DNA from: an uncultured Winogradskyella sp.
GTDB taxonomy: Bacteria > Bacteroidota > Bacteroidia > Flavobacteriales > Flavobacteriaceae
Direction: 5' to 3'
DNA: 64,000 bases
NCBI RefSeq assembly: GCF_947495255.1
Contig: NZ_CANLYI010000008.1
Span: 1-64,000 of the forward strand
The notes below the pieces were generated by a model. It did not search any database, had not been told where the DNA came from, and saw nothing but the letters and a program-made list of their open reading frames with translations. The position numbers were made by a program, and so were the translations under genes. Position 1 is the stretch's first letter; every line of letters starts with the position of its first letter. Of the stretch, positions 10,303-18,772 are shown one piece after another.

Positions 10303-11175
10303 TTATTCTATTTCTAACTTATAACCGACACCATGTACATTTGTTATTTTAATAGAGGAATCAGCTTTAAGCTTTTTACGCAATTTAGAAATATAAGTAT
10401 CTAAGCTGCGACCTACAAAAACACCGTTGTCTTCCCAAACGCGTTTGGTAAGTTCATCGCGTTTAATAATTTGATTGGGTTTAGTAACTAAAAGCGTTAG
10501 TAATTCGCACTCCTTTTTAGACAGTGCAATTTCTTCTGCTTCCTTTACTAATTTGTTTTGTTCTGGATAAAATTTAAAGCTTCCTAATTTTTCACCAACG
10601 TCATTTTTTTCATTTTGTTGGTTTTTATTTAGTGCCATTATTTTTTTAGATAAAAGGAAAACAATTAGTAAAACTGTTAAAACAATTATGGTCTTAATTA
10701 TGATAGAAGTTGTTGAGGTTACTTCAACTCTATTAATAAATTTTAACTCAATTAAATAACAAAAATTGGGTAAAGTTCTTCCTGCACAAGGAATAATAGT
10801 GCGCTCAGATTCTTTACTCATTTGATAACTGTAGGCTACTTCAAAATCTTTACATTGCTTAACCTCTACTCTATATTGTTCTGGTAAATCTGCTTTTTTT
10901 AAACTCTCTTGTATTGCTGCAACTAATGCCTGCGGTTCAATGGATAAAGAGTCACTAAATGATAATCGGTAAGTGTTAGAATTAGATTTTACAACCGGTA
11001 AAATTAAAGATGTAGAATCTTTATGAGATAATAACAATGTATTACCAGCATCTCTTAAGGCTATTTTTGTTCGTTCTGAAAAATCATCAGGTTGGTTTGT
11101 TGTACAAGATAATACCAATCCAATACATAGAGATAGTAATATTTTAGAGAAGTTTCTAATTGTAATTTGCTTCAT
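10303..11175 (-). CDS. Membrane-bound winged-helix transcriptional regulator (ToxR/CadC-like logic)
   Basis: This protein is about 290 residues long. It has an N-terminal signal or anchor with a lipobox-like LVLSC, an extracytoplasmic stretch of ~130 residues, one transmembrane helix near residues 155-180 (SIIIKTIIVLTVLLIVFLLS), a linker and a C-terminal OmpR/PhoB-type winged helix (from about residue 200: LSKKECELLTLL, RDELTKRVW, then SLDTYISKLRKKL and GVGYKLE). There is no receiver domain or kinase. The DNA-binding domain must be cytoplasmic, so the N-terminal domain probably senses an envelope signal. I chose the ATG at 11175 because the longer frame opens with TTG and overlaps the predicted transcription start behind the TAGATTTG box at 11195-11202. 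Confidence 0.8.
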   Translation of the reverse strand: MKQITIRNFSKILLSLCIGLVLSCTTNQPDDFSERTKIALRDAGNTLLLSHKDSTSLILPVVKSNSNTYRLSFSDSLSIEPQALVAAIQESLKKADLPEQYRVEVKQCKDFEVAYSYQMSKESERTIIPCAGRTLPNFCYLIELKFINRVEVTSTTSIIIKTIIVLTVLLIVFLLSKKIMALNKNQQNEKNDVGEKLGSFKFYPEQNKLVKEAEEIALSKKECELLTLLVTKPNQIIKRDELTKRVWEDNGVFVGRSLDTYISKLRKKLKADSSIKITNVHGVGYKLEIE

Positions 11176-11194
11176 AATTATTGTAAAGAACAAA

Positions 11195-11202
11195 CAAATC
11201 TA
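11195..11202 (-). promoter_or_regulatory. Putative -7 element for the membrane regulator gene
   Basis: Read on the minus strand this is TAGATTTG, an exact match to the Bacteroidetes -7 consensus TAnnTTTG. It lies 19 bp upstream of the chosen ATG. I see no clear TTG at the -33 distance. Confidence 0.4.
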
Positions 11203-11348
11203 TGACTTTAAGGAACAGTTTACATTTCTTTTACACTTTTTTGACATGTTTATATACCCAATAAGGTCTATTTATTGAGACAAAAATTCATAGAAGTATT
11301 CCTATAAGTTCAATTCTATTCTAAATTTATTTTTACTTTTAAAGTTCT

Positions 11349-12158
11349 ATGGAAAACAGTACAATTCTACGTTATAACGGTTATTTAAATACGCCTTCTT
11401 TATTTAAAACAGATGATTTATTAAAATTTGACATACTTCAATTAAAACGAAATAGTAAAGGTTTAGCAGATACAGACGAATTTAAAAATCAAAGATTAGG
11501 TAAATTGGTTGAAGAGTTTGTTTTCCACCAATTAAAACAAGAGTCTCATATTAAATTTATTACAGAGAATTTACAAATTCAGAATGACAAACTAACTATT
11601 GGAGAAATTGATGCTTTGTATTATAACAATGAGCAACCGATTCATCTTGAAATAGTCTACAAGTTTTACCTTTATGATTCTATTAAAACCTATAATAATC
11701 CACTCTCCTATTGGATTGGTCCAAATAGAAATGACGCTTTAGATTACAAGTTAGAAAAATTAAAAACCAAACAATTCCCATTACTCTATAGAGATCAAAC
11801 TAAATTGCAATTGGAAATGTTAGATATTAATATTGAAAACGTAAAACAACAATTATGTTTTAAAGCACAGTTGTTTTTGCCTTATAATAATCAAAAAAAT
11901 GATGTACATCTTTTAAACGAAGATTGTGTATCTGGTTTTTATTCTTCTTTCAACGCTATTAATGATTTTGAACAGTATAGCTTTTATATTCCCGTAAAAT
12001 TAGATTGGTTAATTAAACCTCATTATAATGTGGAGTGGTTAACTTTTGAAACTGCAAAATTCAAAATAGAAAAATTTATTATTCAGAAAAAATCACCTTT
12101 AGTTTGGTTAAAAAATGAAAAACAAGAATTTATAAAATGTTTTATAACGTGGTGGTAA
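11349..12158 (+). CDS. DUF1853 family protein, PD-(D/E)XK nuclease-like
   Basis: The 269-residue soluble protein matches my memory of DUF1853: an N-terminal RLGKLVEEFVFHQL helix, then a GEIDAL segment, then HLEIVYKFYL, then a WIGPNRNDALDYKLEKL motif. The D of GEID and the E and K of LEIVYK are arranged like the catalytic residues of PD-(D/E)XK nucleases, so a nuclease-type fold is plausible, although the substrate of the family is unknown. It has no signal peptide. The DUF3857 gene follows after 49 bp in the same direction. Family call fairly confident; activity is inference. Confidence 0.75.
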   Translation: MENSTILRYNGYLNTPSLFKTDDLLKFDILQLKRNSKGLADTDEFKNQRLGKLVEEFVFHQLKQESHIKFITENLQIQNDKLTIGEIDALYYNNEQPIHLEIVYKFYLYDSIKTYNNPLSYWIGPNRNDALDYKLEKLKTKQFPLLYRDQTKLQLEMLDINIENVKQQLCFKAQLFLPYNNQKNDVHLLNEDCVSGFYSSFNAINDFEQYSFYIPVKLDWLIKPHYNVEWLTFETAKFKIEKFIIQKKSPLVWLKNEKQEFIKCFITWW

Positions 12159-12207
12159 CAGAATTTATTTACTTTCTGTATATTTCAAGAGCCAAAAAAA
12201 TCATTGT

Positions 12208-14313
12208 ATGAAATTCTACCTAACATTTTTTCATAAAGCCATTATTTATATTGCGTTGTGTACCTATTTCAACACTATAAATGCACAAGTAAAAACATCA
12301 AAAGAACCTAATTGGATTCTAAATCAAGACTATAAAACAACTATAGATATTGCCTTAGATGAAGTAGATTATGGCTATGTAATGTTGCTGGCAGATGAAC
12401 AAGTTCATTTACCTAAACAGGAACGCTACTACAGAAACGTAAAAAAAATTACAGATAATTTAGGCATACAACATGTTGCCGAAGTTGGAGATATATACGA
12501 TCCAAAATATCAAACTATAACGTTTCATAAAATTGATATTATTAGAAATGGTGAAGTCATTAACAAACTAGATGTCAATAACTTTCAAGTGATTAGGCGC
12601 GAATCTAATTCTGAAAATTATATCTACGATGGCAGATTAACCGCAATCACTAATCTCGCTGATATTAGAAAAGATGACATTGTAGATTATAGTTATACTA
12701 TTACAGGTTTTAACCCAATACACGATGGTAATTTTTCTGGTGCTTTTTCCTTAAATAATTTCATATACATTAATAAATCTAATATAAGAATACTATCTAA
12801 TACAGACTTAGATTACAAACTATTTAACTCCGACTTACAACCCACGGTTACTAGTGAAAATGGATTAAAAGTTTACCGCTGGTTTGCCGAAAATATACAA
12901 AATGTTGAAATAGATTATGAGTCGCCAAGTTGGCTAATTGAATATCAAAACTTGTTTGTTTCAGATTATAAAACATGGAAAAATGTTATTGATTGGGGAA
13001 CAAAATTATATCATGTTAAAGACAAAATATCACCACAATTACAAGCTAAAATTAACGCGATAAAATCTAAATCAATAGAAGAATCAGATAGAATTGTGGC
13101 TGCTTTAGAGTTTGTACAAAATGAAATAAGATATTTAGGTTTAGAAGATGGTATTGGTAGTTACAAACCCTTTTCGCCTAATAAAGTTTTTGAGCAGCGC
13201 TTTGGAGATTGCAAGGATAAAACCTTGCTTTTAGTTACTATATTAAACGCTATGGATATTGAAGCTTACCCAATGTTGGTAAATTCTGTAATTGGTAAAA
13301 GTATACCCGAAATTCTGCCAAGTCCTAAAAGTTTTGACCATGTTGTTGTAAAAGCTACCGATAAAACTGGTCGAGATTTATATTATGATCCAACTATGAC
13401 CAACCAAAAGGGAAGCTATGAAAAAATTTACTTTCCCAATTATGAAACTGGATTAGTACTTAAAGACGGAAATTTTGAATTGGAAAAACTTCAAAATTTT
13501 AGCGATAATCTTGTTGAAGTGTTTGATGAATTTAAAATAGGAGAACTTGGTAAAGGAGCGACTTTAAAAGTGACCACTATTTATTATGAATATGAGGCTG
13601 ATAAAATGCGTAACTATTATAAAAATAGCAGCTTAACTTCTATTAAAAACGATTTTAAAGATTATTATGCTAACTATTACGAAAATATAGAAACCACAGC
13701 AGACCCAATTATTAAAGACGACAGCCTTAAAAATGTAGTGACTATTTATGAGAATTATGAGTTGCAAGATATTTGGGATGAAGTTGTAACTGATGGTGAT
13801 GACATTAGTGTAACATTTACACCTTCTGCTATATATGATATTTTAATTCTACCTACAGAAAAAGAACGAAAAAAAGAGTTTGCCTTATATTATCCGGCTA
13901 CAAAGCGCCATACTATAAACATTAAATTACCTAGAGCATGGAACATTGAATCTACAGACTATAACATTTACTCTAAAGATTTTTATTACGAATTTGAAGG
14001 TAATTACAAGCGTGCTTCAAATGAATTGAATTTAATGTCTTATTATAAAAATCAGAGTAGTTATGTAAAACCTGAAAATTTTAAGCAATACTATAACGAT
14101 ATAAAAGATTTAGAGAACAGAATATCTTATTACATTTCCGTTCCTAAAAGTTATGCTGCATCAGATTCTAATATTCGACAAAAGAATTCCAATTCTACAC
14201 AATTAGCCTCTGATGTAATTAAAAACATTTTTCTATTTTTAGTATTACCAATTATCGTCATACTAGTCATCATTTTGATAATTGTCTTAATCGTTAAAAA
14301 TTCTAAAAAATAA
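12208..14313 (+). CDS. DUF3857/transglutaminase-like domain membrane protein
   Basis: This 701-residue protein has a signal peptide (cleavage near INAQ), an N-terminal DUF3857 domain and a central transglutaminase-like core. The candidate triad is Cys335 in RFGDCKDK, His in FDHVVV and Asp in YYDPT, in the right order. A beta-rich region follows, and the protein ends in a transmembrane helix with a short KNSKK tail. It is therefore likely anchored in the inner membrane facing the periplasm. Bacteroidetes carry many such proteins and their substrates are generally unknown; a peptidase or cross-linking role is possible. The next gene starts within a few bases of its stop. Confidence 0.85.
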   Translation: MKFYLTFFHKAIIYIALCTYFNTINAQVKTSKEPNWILNQDYKTTIDIALDEVDYGYVMLLADEQVHLPKQERYYRNVKKITDNLGIQHVAEVGDIYDPKYQTITFHKIDIIRNGEVINKLDVNNFQVIRRESNSENYIYDGRLTAITNLADIRKDDIVDYSYTITGFNPIHDGNFSGAFSLNNFIYINKSNIRILSNTDLDYKLFNSDLQPTVTSENGLKVYRWFAENIQNVEIDYESPSWLIEYQNLFVSDYKTWKNVIDWGTKLYHVKDKISPQLQAKINAIKSKSIEESDRIVAALEFVQNEIRYLGLEDGIGSYKPFSPNKVFEQRFGDCKDKTLLLVTILNAMDIEAYPMLVNSVIGKSIPEILPSPKSFDHVVVKATDKTGRDLYYDPTMTNQKGSYEKIYFPNYETGLVLKDGNFELEKLQNFSDNLVEVFDEFKIGELGKGATLKVTTIYYEYEADKMRNYYKNSSLTSIKNDFKDYYANYYENIETTADPIIKDDSLKNVVTIYENYELQDIWDEVVTDGDDISVTFTPSAIYDILILPTEKERKKEFALYYPATKRHTINIKLPRAWNIESTDYNIYSKDFYYEFEGNYKRASNELNLMSYYKNQSSYVKPENFKQYYNDIKDLENRISYYISVPKSYAASDSNIRQKNSNSTQLASDVIKNIFLFLVLPIIVILVIILIIVLIVKNSKK

Positions 14314-14319
14314 GCCATC

Positions 14320-14880
14320 ATCAAATCGCAGTATTATAAAATATATAAACCCTATGGCTATTTAAGTCAGTTTATAAATCATCAAAATAAAAGACGAAAC
14401 AAAAAGCTTTTAAGTGAGCTCTTTGATTTATCTAAAGATGTTATGGCTGTTGGTCGTTTAGATGAAAAATCTGAAGGATTATTACTTCTAACCACAGATG
14501 GAAAATTTAGTAATCATATAACAAGTTCTAATTTTGAAAAGGAATATCATGTTATGGTTGATGGAATCATAACACCCGAAATTATAGAAGAGCTAAAAAC
14601 TGGTGTAGAGATTTCTGTAGAAGGAAAACCCTACAAAACTAAAGCTTGTAAGGCTGAAATATTAGAGGATACATCACATATATCTGAGCGTTTTGTGCGC
14701 GACGAAAGACATGGAATTACAACATGGTTGTCCATTACTTTAACTGAAGGGAAATTTAGGCAAGTACGAAAAATGACTGCAAAAGTAGGATTACCAACAT
14801 TAAGATTGGTTAGAGTAAGAATTGGAGATTATAAGCTAGATAGAATGAAACCTGGAGAAATATTACCTATTAGTTATTAG
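14320..14880 (+). CDS. RluE-like 23S rRNA pseudouridine synthase, apparent ATC start
   Basis: The product resembles the RluE branch of the RsuA pseudouridine synthases: an opening like YYKIYKPYGYLSQF, then GRLDEKSEGLLLLTTDG with the catalytic Asp, and a C-terminal KFRQVRKMTAKVGLPTLRLVRVRIG motif. The family homology extends at least 42 residues upstream of the first ATG (14443). Between the preceding stop (14311-14313) and that homologous region there is no ATG, GTG or TTG, only ATC codons at 14317 and 14320. Possible explanations are an ATC start coupled to termination of the upstream gene, a damaged start, or a sequence error. The 3' end overlaps the convergent gene by 11 bp. Confidence 0.75.
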   Translation: MKSQYYKIYKPYGYLSQFINHQNKRRNKKLLSELFDLSKDVMAVGRLDEKSEGLLLLTTDGKFSNHITSSNFEKEYHVMVDGIITPEIIEELKTGVEISVEGKPYKTKACKAEILEDTSHISERFVRDERHGITTWLSITLTEGKFRQVRKMTAKVGLPTLRLVRVRIGDYKLDRMKPGEILPISY

Positions 14881-15619
14881 AAGCAGTTTCTTTCTTCTCT
14901 TTTTCTTCTGTTTCCTTTTCGGTGATAATCATTTTTTCATTATTGAAAATAATGGTCGCTTTAACACCTGTTAAAAGATTCCATTCTTTAGAAGAAATAA
15001 CGTTTCCTCTATCATCGTAGACTACAAATTCAGCTGTGTTTGGACCTGAATCACCTTGATTTAATGCCACAATATCAACCGTGTTTTTACCATCGACTAA
15101 ATCAACTTCAACACGTCTGTAACTGCTAGTTAGTAATAAGTTACTCTTAATTACTGCACCATTTATCAAAATCTGAACACGATCACCATCAGGATATTGG
15201 TGATCTCTACAAACTATATTTACAAATTTAGTATCTACGTTGTGTTCGCCTAAAAATTGATCAGACATTTCTCTAATAATTCCACCTTTAACAGCTTCCT
15301 TATTCCAACGCTTTTCATAAATTTCACTAGGACTTTTTAAACCGTCATTTTCTGTCATTGAAAATGGTTTTTCGGTTTCTTTTATAATAAACTTTTCTTC
15401 CTCGTCTTTAGCCTTATTGTTCGACTTTTTGTCTTCATCTTCCTTTTTAAGAATAGGAGCTACTTTAACTTTAATCAAAGTAGAATCTTTATCTTTTTTA
15501 GATTCAACAGCCGGAATATGAATAGTTTTAGTTTTCTTATCTTTAATTTGAGCAAAAACCATGCTACTGCAAAATATGCAGAACATAAATACTATAAATT
15601 TTGTGGTTTTCACTTTCAA
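14870..15619 (-). CDS. Secreted protein of unknown function
   Basis: The 249-residue product has a clear signal peptide (cleavage after MVFAQ), then ~70 Lys/Asp/Glu-rich, probably disordered residues, then a globular region (about residues 85-225) with beta-rich character (YPDGDRVQILINGAV, YRRVEVDLVDGKNTVDIVALNQG) reminiscent of an immunoglobulin-like or carbohydrate-binding sandwich, and a charged Glu/Lys tail. There is no lipobox and no T9SS sorting tail, so it is probably periplasmic. I do not recognise a named family. Confidence 0.7.
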   Translation of the reverse strand: MKVKTTKFIVFMFCIFCSSMVFAQIKDKKTKTIHIPAVESKKDKDSTLIKVKVAPILKKEDEDKKSNNKAKDEEEKFIIKETEKPFSMTENDGLKSPSEIYEKRWNKEAVKGGIIREMSDQFLGEHNVDTKFVNIVCRDHQYPDGDRVQILINGAVIKSNLLLTSSYRRVEVDLVDGKNTVDIVALNQGDSGPNTAEFVVYDDRGNVISSKEWNLLTGVKATIIFNNEKMIITEKETEEKEKKETASNN

Positions 15620-15720
15620 TTAATTCTTTTATTATTTGTCGTATAATTTACAAAAACCATACCTTAATACTAATAGTTTCAAAATAAACGTATAAAAATA
15701 GAAATCTTTACAAAAAAACG

Positions 15721-17235
15721 TTAAAACTTACCATTAAAGCTAATTCTTAAGCGTCTGTTATATTCTTCAAAAAGCCAATCTTTATAGTTTTGTGTACTAT
15801 TCATTATACAATAACAGTATTGTTTTACTCTAAACGCAATTTCGTCTTGTAAATCTTTTATTAACTCTCTAGCATCGTAAACATCTTCACTATTATCAAC
15901 ACATATTTGAGAATGCTGAGCAATAGAACGTTCAATTACGGTAAACGATTTTTTACCAGAATTAACAACGTCTTTATATTCTTCTTTTACATCAAAATTT
16001 AAAGTAAATGATTTTTTGAATTTTACTTTTAAAGAATCTGGCATAGTGTAAACAAAATCGCGCTCTAACAATTCATCATCAACAATATTATCTAAATAAA
16101 GATCCGGATATTTAAAAATATGTTGCCAATCTACAGGTTGATTCCATGGTCCAAATCTCGCTTCATTATTACCTAAATCAATAACCTGAAAGGTCTTTCT
16201 ATCTTTATAAATTCTACTACCACGACCTATCATCTGAAAATATAGAGTCAAAGAGCGAGTAGCTCTATTCAAAATTATAGTTTCTACTGTTGGTTCATCA
16301 AAACCTGTGGTTAGAATACTAACAGAAGACAACACCGCATCTGGTGTATGTTTAAACCATTTTAAAATGTCTTTTCGTTCTTGTTTACCCGCTGTATTAT
16401 CTAAATGTCTTACGTTATAACCTGCTTTTTTAAAGGTGTAATAAACTTCTTTAGATGTATAAATACCGTTGTTAAATATTAAGGTTTTTTTACCCTTTGC
16501 CATTTCCTCATAAGCAGACAAAAGCTTTGTTTGCATTAGGCTATTGGTATATAAAGCTTCAGAAGATTTCACCGTATAATCACCATTAATACCAATTTTT
16601 AAGGTGGTTAAACCAACATCATAATTATAAACTTCTGCGTTTGCTAAAAAACCATTTTTTATTAAGGTTTCAATATCATCTCCAACAATTAGCTTTTTAT
16701 AGTTATCCTTCATCGGAAGTTTAATATTACTACTCAAAGGTGTTGCTGTAACTCCCAGAATAAAACAGTTTTCAAAAAACTTAAATAACTTTCTGAAAGA
16801 GTTATAATGCGCTTCATCAATAATAACCAATCCAATGTTTTTCAACTCAAAATCATTATCCGATAGACGATTATTTAAGGTTTCTACCATAGCCACAAAA
16901 CACTGATATTCGTCTTGATCTGGTAACGTTTTCACCTTACTATTAATCACTTTGTTTTTTACATTAAAGCCTGATAATACGTTTGATGTTTGCTTACAAA
17001 GTTCTATTCTATGCGTAAGAATTACTACTTTTTTCTGATGTTGTTCTGCATAACGCCTTACAATTTCGGAAAAAATAACAGTTTTTCCACCTCCTGTAGG
17101 TAATTGATACAATAAGTTGAAATCATCAGATTCATTCTCCATCACATCAAAAATGCGATTAAGGTCTTTACTTTGATAATCGTAAAGACTTTTCTCGGTT
17201 GCATTTTCTTGAATGATTTCAGTTTCTGATGACAT
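15721..17235 (-). CDS. DEAD/DEAH-box superfamily 2 helicase (RadD/XPB-like)
   Basis: This 504-residue protein carries the superfamily 2 helicase motifs in order: Walker A LPTGGGKT (about residue 45), IDEAH, GVTATP, and motif VI QMIGRGSR. The two RecA-like domains fill residues 20-380, followed by ~120 residues without a known domain. The general architecture resembles RadD and other DNA helicases that act in repair or restriction. No nuclease or methyltransferase partner adjoins it, so a housekeeping DNA or RNA role is more likely than defence. It is divergent from the ExbD gene, with 137 bp between. Confidence 0.85.
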   Translation of the reverse strand: MSSETEIIQENATEKSLYDYQSKDLNRIFDVMENESDDFNLLYQLPTGGGKTVIFSEIVRRYAEQHQKKVVILTHRIELCKQTSNVLSGFNVKNKVINSKVKTLPDQDEYQCFVAMVETLNNRLSDNDFELKNIGLVIIDEAHYNSFRKLFKFFENCFILGVTATPLSSNIKLPMKDNYKKLIVGDDIETLIKNGFLANAEVYNYDVGLTTLKIGINGDYTVKSSEALYTNSLMQTKLLSAYEEMAKGKKTLIFNNGIYTSKEVYYTFKKAGYNVRHLDNTAGKQERKDILKWFKHTPDAVLSSVSILTTGFDEPTVETIILNRATRSLTLYFQMIGRGSRIYKDRKTFQVIDLGNNEARFGPWNQPVDWQHIFKYPDLYLDNIVDDELLERDFVYTMPDSLKVKFKKSFTLNFDVKEEYKDVVNSGKKSFTVIERSIAQHSQICVDNSEDVYDARELIKDLQDEIAFRVKQYCYCIMNSTQNYKDWLFEEYNRRLRISFNGKF

Positions 17236-17372
17236 AAATTGACTTTTGCAAATGGTTAATTTTGCAAAAATAACACATTGTAAAGGTTTTTAAGATGAAT
17301 TGTTAACAAGATTTTACAAGATTGGTACTGTTGTTGTGAATGTTAAAGAATTAACATTTAAAACTTTATATT

Positions 17373-17939
17373 ATGAAATCATTTAGAAGACACGCTGCAT
17401 CGGTCAATGCAGGATCAATGGCAGACATTGCCTTTTTACTACTCATTTTCTTTTTAGTAACCACAACTATTTCTGCTGACAAAGGTATTTTACGACAACT
17501 TCCCAGTATTTGCGAATCTGGTGATTGTGTAGCTGATATTGCCGAGCGAAACCTATTGCGTGTAAGGGTTAATGAACAGCAACAAATAATGATTGAGGAC
17601 AGAGTTGTAAAATTAACGGAAATTAAATCTATTGTAGAATCCTTTATTGATAACAATGGATTTTCTACATGTGATTATTGCGAAGGTGAACAATTTAAAA
17701 AATCTTCCGACCATCCTAAAAAGGCTGTAATTTCACTAAGCCATGAAGCATTAACCAAATATGAACGTTTTATTGCTGTCCAAGATGAAATTACAAAAGC
17801 GTATTACCAACTTCGTTTACGTTATGCAAAACAAATGTTTAACAAAACACCAGAACAATTATCTAAAGCGGAATTAAAACAAGTGCAAGATGCATTTCCT
17901 TTTAAAGTATCTGAAATAATGGTAAAACGTTCTAATTAA
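17373..17939 (+). CDS. Orphan ExbD/TolR family protein
   Basis: The 188-residue product has a short cytoplasmic N-terminus, a single transmembrane helix (about residues 15-35) with the conserved Asp in SMADIAFLLLIFFLVTT, and a periplasmic domain, as in ExbD. ExbD works with the ExbB pore to couple proton motive force to TonB, but no exbB or tonB lies nearby. Unusual for the family are two periplasmic cysteine pairs, CESGDC near residue 48 and CDYC near residue 100, and a long C-terminal helix. Its 3' end overlaps the convergent 3D-domain gene by 4 bp. Confidence 0.85.
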   Translation: MKSFRRHAASVNAGSMADIAFLLLIFFLVTTTISADKGILRQLPSICESGDCVADIAERNLLRVRVNEQQQIMIEDRVVKLTEIKSIVESFIDNNGFSTCDYCEGEQFKKSSDHPKKAVISLSHEALTKYERFIAVQDEITKAYYQLRLRYAKQMFNKTPEQLSKAELKQVQDAFPFKVSEIMVKRSN

Positions 17940-18352
17940 CCTGAAATAGAATCCTTTACTGGTAAACAGTATTGGATTTTCACTTTTCTTTTGCCCCAAG
18001 TTTTAGCTTTTTTAACATCGTTGCCCATATAGATATCTATGCGTTTACGCCAGCGACGGTTCATTTTATCCTTAACAGTATATAAACTATCAAAACCTTG
18101 AATCTTAACCTGCGTGTTATGTACTAAACCCGAATCTATTAAGTCTCTCGATACTGCGATATATCTTAATCCTGGTTTTAAACTGTCTCCAAATGCAGTA
18201 ATTGTAGGATTAGAATTGGTCTGGTATGCTAAAGAATTATAGGCAGTTGCAGTAACTTTAATATGTTTTTTATTGCAATCTTCTTCTACTCTAGCGTTAC
18301 AACTGAATAGAATGATTAACAATGATAATATTACTATATAAGAAGGTTTCAT
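17936..18352 (-). CDS. 3D-domain lipoprotein
   Basis: This 138-residue protein begins with a lipoprotein signal (ILFSC, Cys near residue 18). From residue 32 it carries a 3D domain: VTATAYNS, an AFGDSLKPG turn, IAVSRDLIDSGL and the hallmark DKMNRRWRKRIDIYMG with conserved Asp residues. 3D domains share the double-psi barrel fold of lytic transglycosylases (MltA type), so a peptidoglycan-related role in the envelope is plausible, though many family members are uncharacterised. It stands alone as a transcription unit. Confidence 0.8.
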   Translation of the reverse strand: MKPSYIVILSLLIILFSCNARVEEDCNKKHIKVTATAYNSLAYQTNSNPTITAFGDSLKPGLRYIAVSRDLIDSGLVHNTQVKIQGFDSLYTVKDKMNRRWRKRIDIYMGNDVKKAKTWGKRKVKIQYCLPVKDSISG

Positions 18353-18372
18353 GTTTATAAATATAATGATTA

Positions 18373-18401
18373 TTGTTAAAAACTGTTAAATCATTACTTT
18401 G
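18373..18401 (+). promoter_or_regulatory. Possible promoter for the small ORF pair
   Basis: A TTG (18373-18375) is followed after 18 bp by TTACTTTG (18394-18401), close to the Bacteroidetes TTG/TAnnTTTG pattern but one position off. It would give a leader of about 65 bases before the first small ORF. Confidence 0.3.
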
Positions 18402-18471
18402 TATTGCACAGTACTGTAACAAAATTCAAAATTTGTCGTCTATCTAGTATAACCAATTAAAAACATATATT

Positions 18472-18558
18472 ATGAGAACTTTAAACAGTAACCAAATTAC
18501 AAGTAAATCTGCAGAAACTAAAAGTTATTCTTGGAACAGTAAAAGACGTTTTAGATAA
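18472..18558 (+). CDS. Candidate 28-residue small protein
   Basis: ATG at 18472 opens a 28-codon frame ending TAA at 18558. The peptide is Ser/Asn/Lys-rich and ends with a basic tail (SKRRFR); it has no signal peptide or membrane segment. An A-rich run (TTAAAAAC) lies just upstream, as common at flavobacterial starts. It sits alone in a 414-bp gap with a second small ORF and a terminator downstream, which is why I list it. I recognise no family, and translation is unproven. Confidence 0.35.
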   Translation: MRTLNSNQITSKSAETKSYSWNSKRRFR

Positions 18559-18571
18559 AATAACTTTATTC

Positions 18572-18606
<35 letters not shown>

Positions 18607-18610
18607 AATT

Positions 18611-18682
18611 ATGAAAGCATTATCAAAAATTGTCAATACATCTAATAGTCTAGCTGATGACTTAAAAACCATTAGAGTTTAG
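18611..18682 (+). CDS. Candidate 23-residue small protein after the TCAA repeat
   Basis: ATG at 18611 opens a 23-codon frame ending TAG at 18682. The peptide is predicted to be a short amphipathic helix (opens MKALSKIVN, ends DDLKTIRV). The start is preceded by TCAA repeats and an A-rich run, and the frame is followed 36 bp later by a strong hairpin terminator. That suggests a real short transcript with the preceding small ORF. Function unknown. Confidence 0.35.
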   Translation: MKALSKIVNTSNSLADDLKTIRV

Positions 18683-18718
18683 TCTTAAAGCCATTAATTT
18701 TAAGAATTAGTCTAATAA

Positions 18719-18757
18719 AAAAAGTCAGTTTCCTTTTAAAGAAACTGACTTTTTTTA
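18719..18757 (+). terminator. Bidirectional intrinsic terminator
   Basis: AAAGTCAGTTTC and GAAACTGACTTT form a perfect 12-bp stem with an 8-base loop, with T-runs on both strands. It ends the small-ORF transcript on the plus strand and lies 16 bp beyond the stop of the peptidase gene on the minus strand. Confidence 0.9.
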
Positions 18758-18772
18758 TCGTTAAAATAAAGC

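Noticed and set aside
15721..17235. Defence-island helicase
   Set aside because: No nuclease, methyltransferase or other defence gene adjoins it, and its neighbours are envelope and housekeeping genes.
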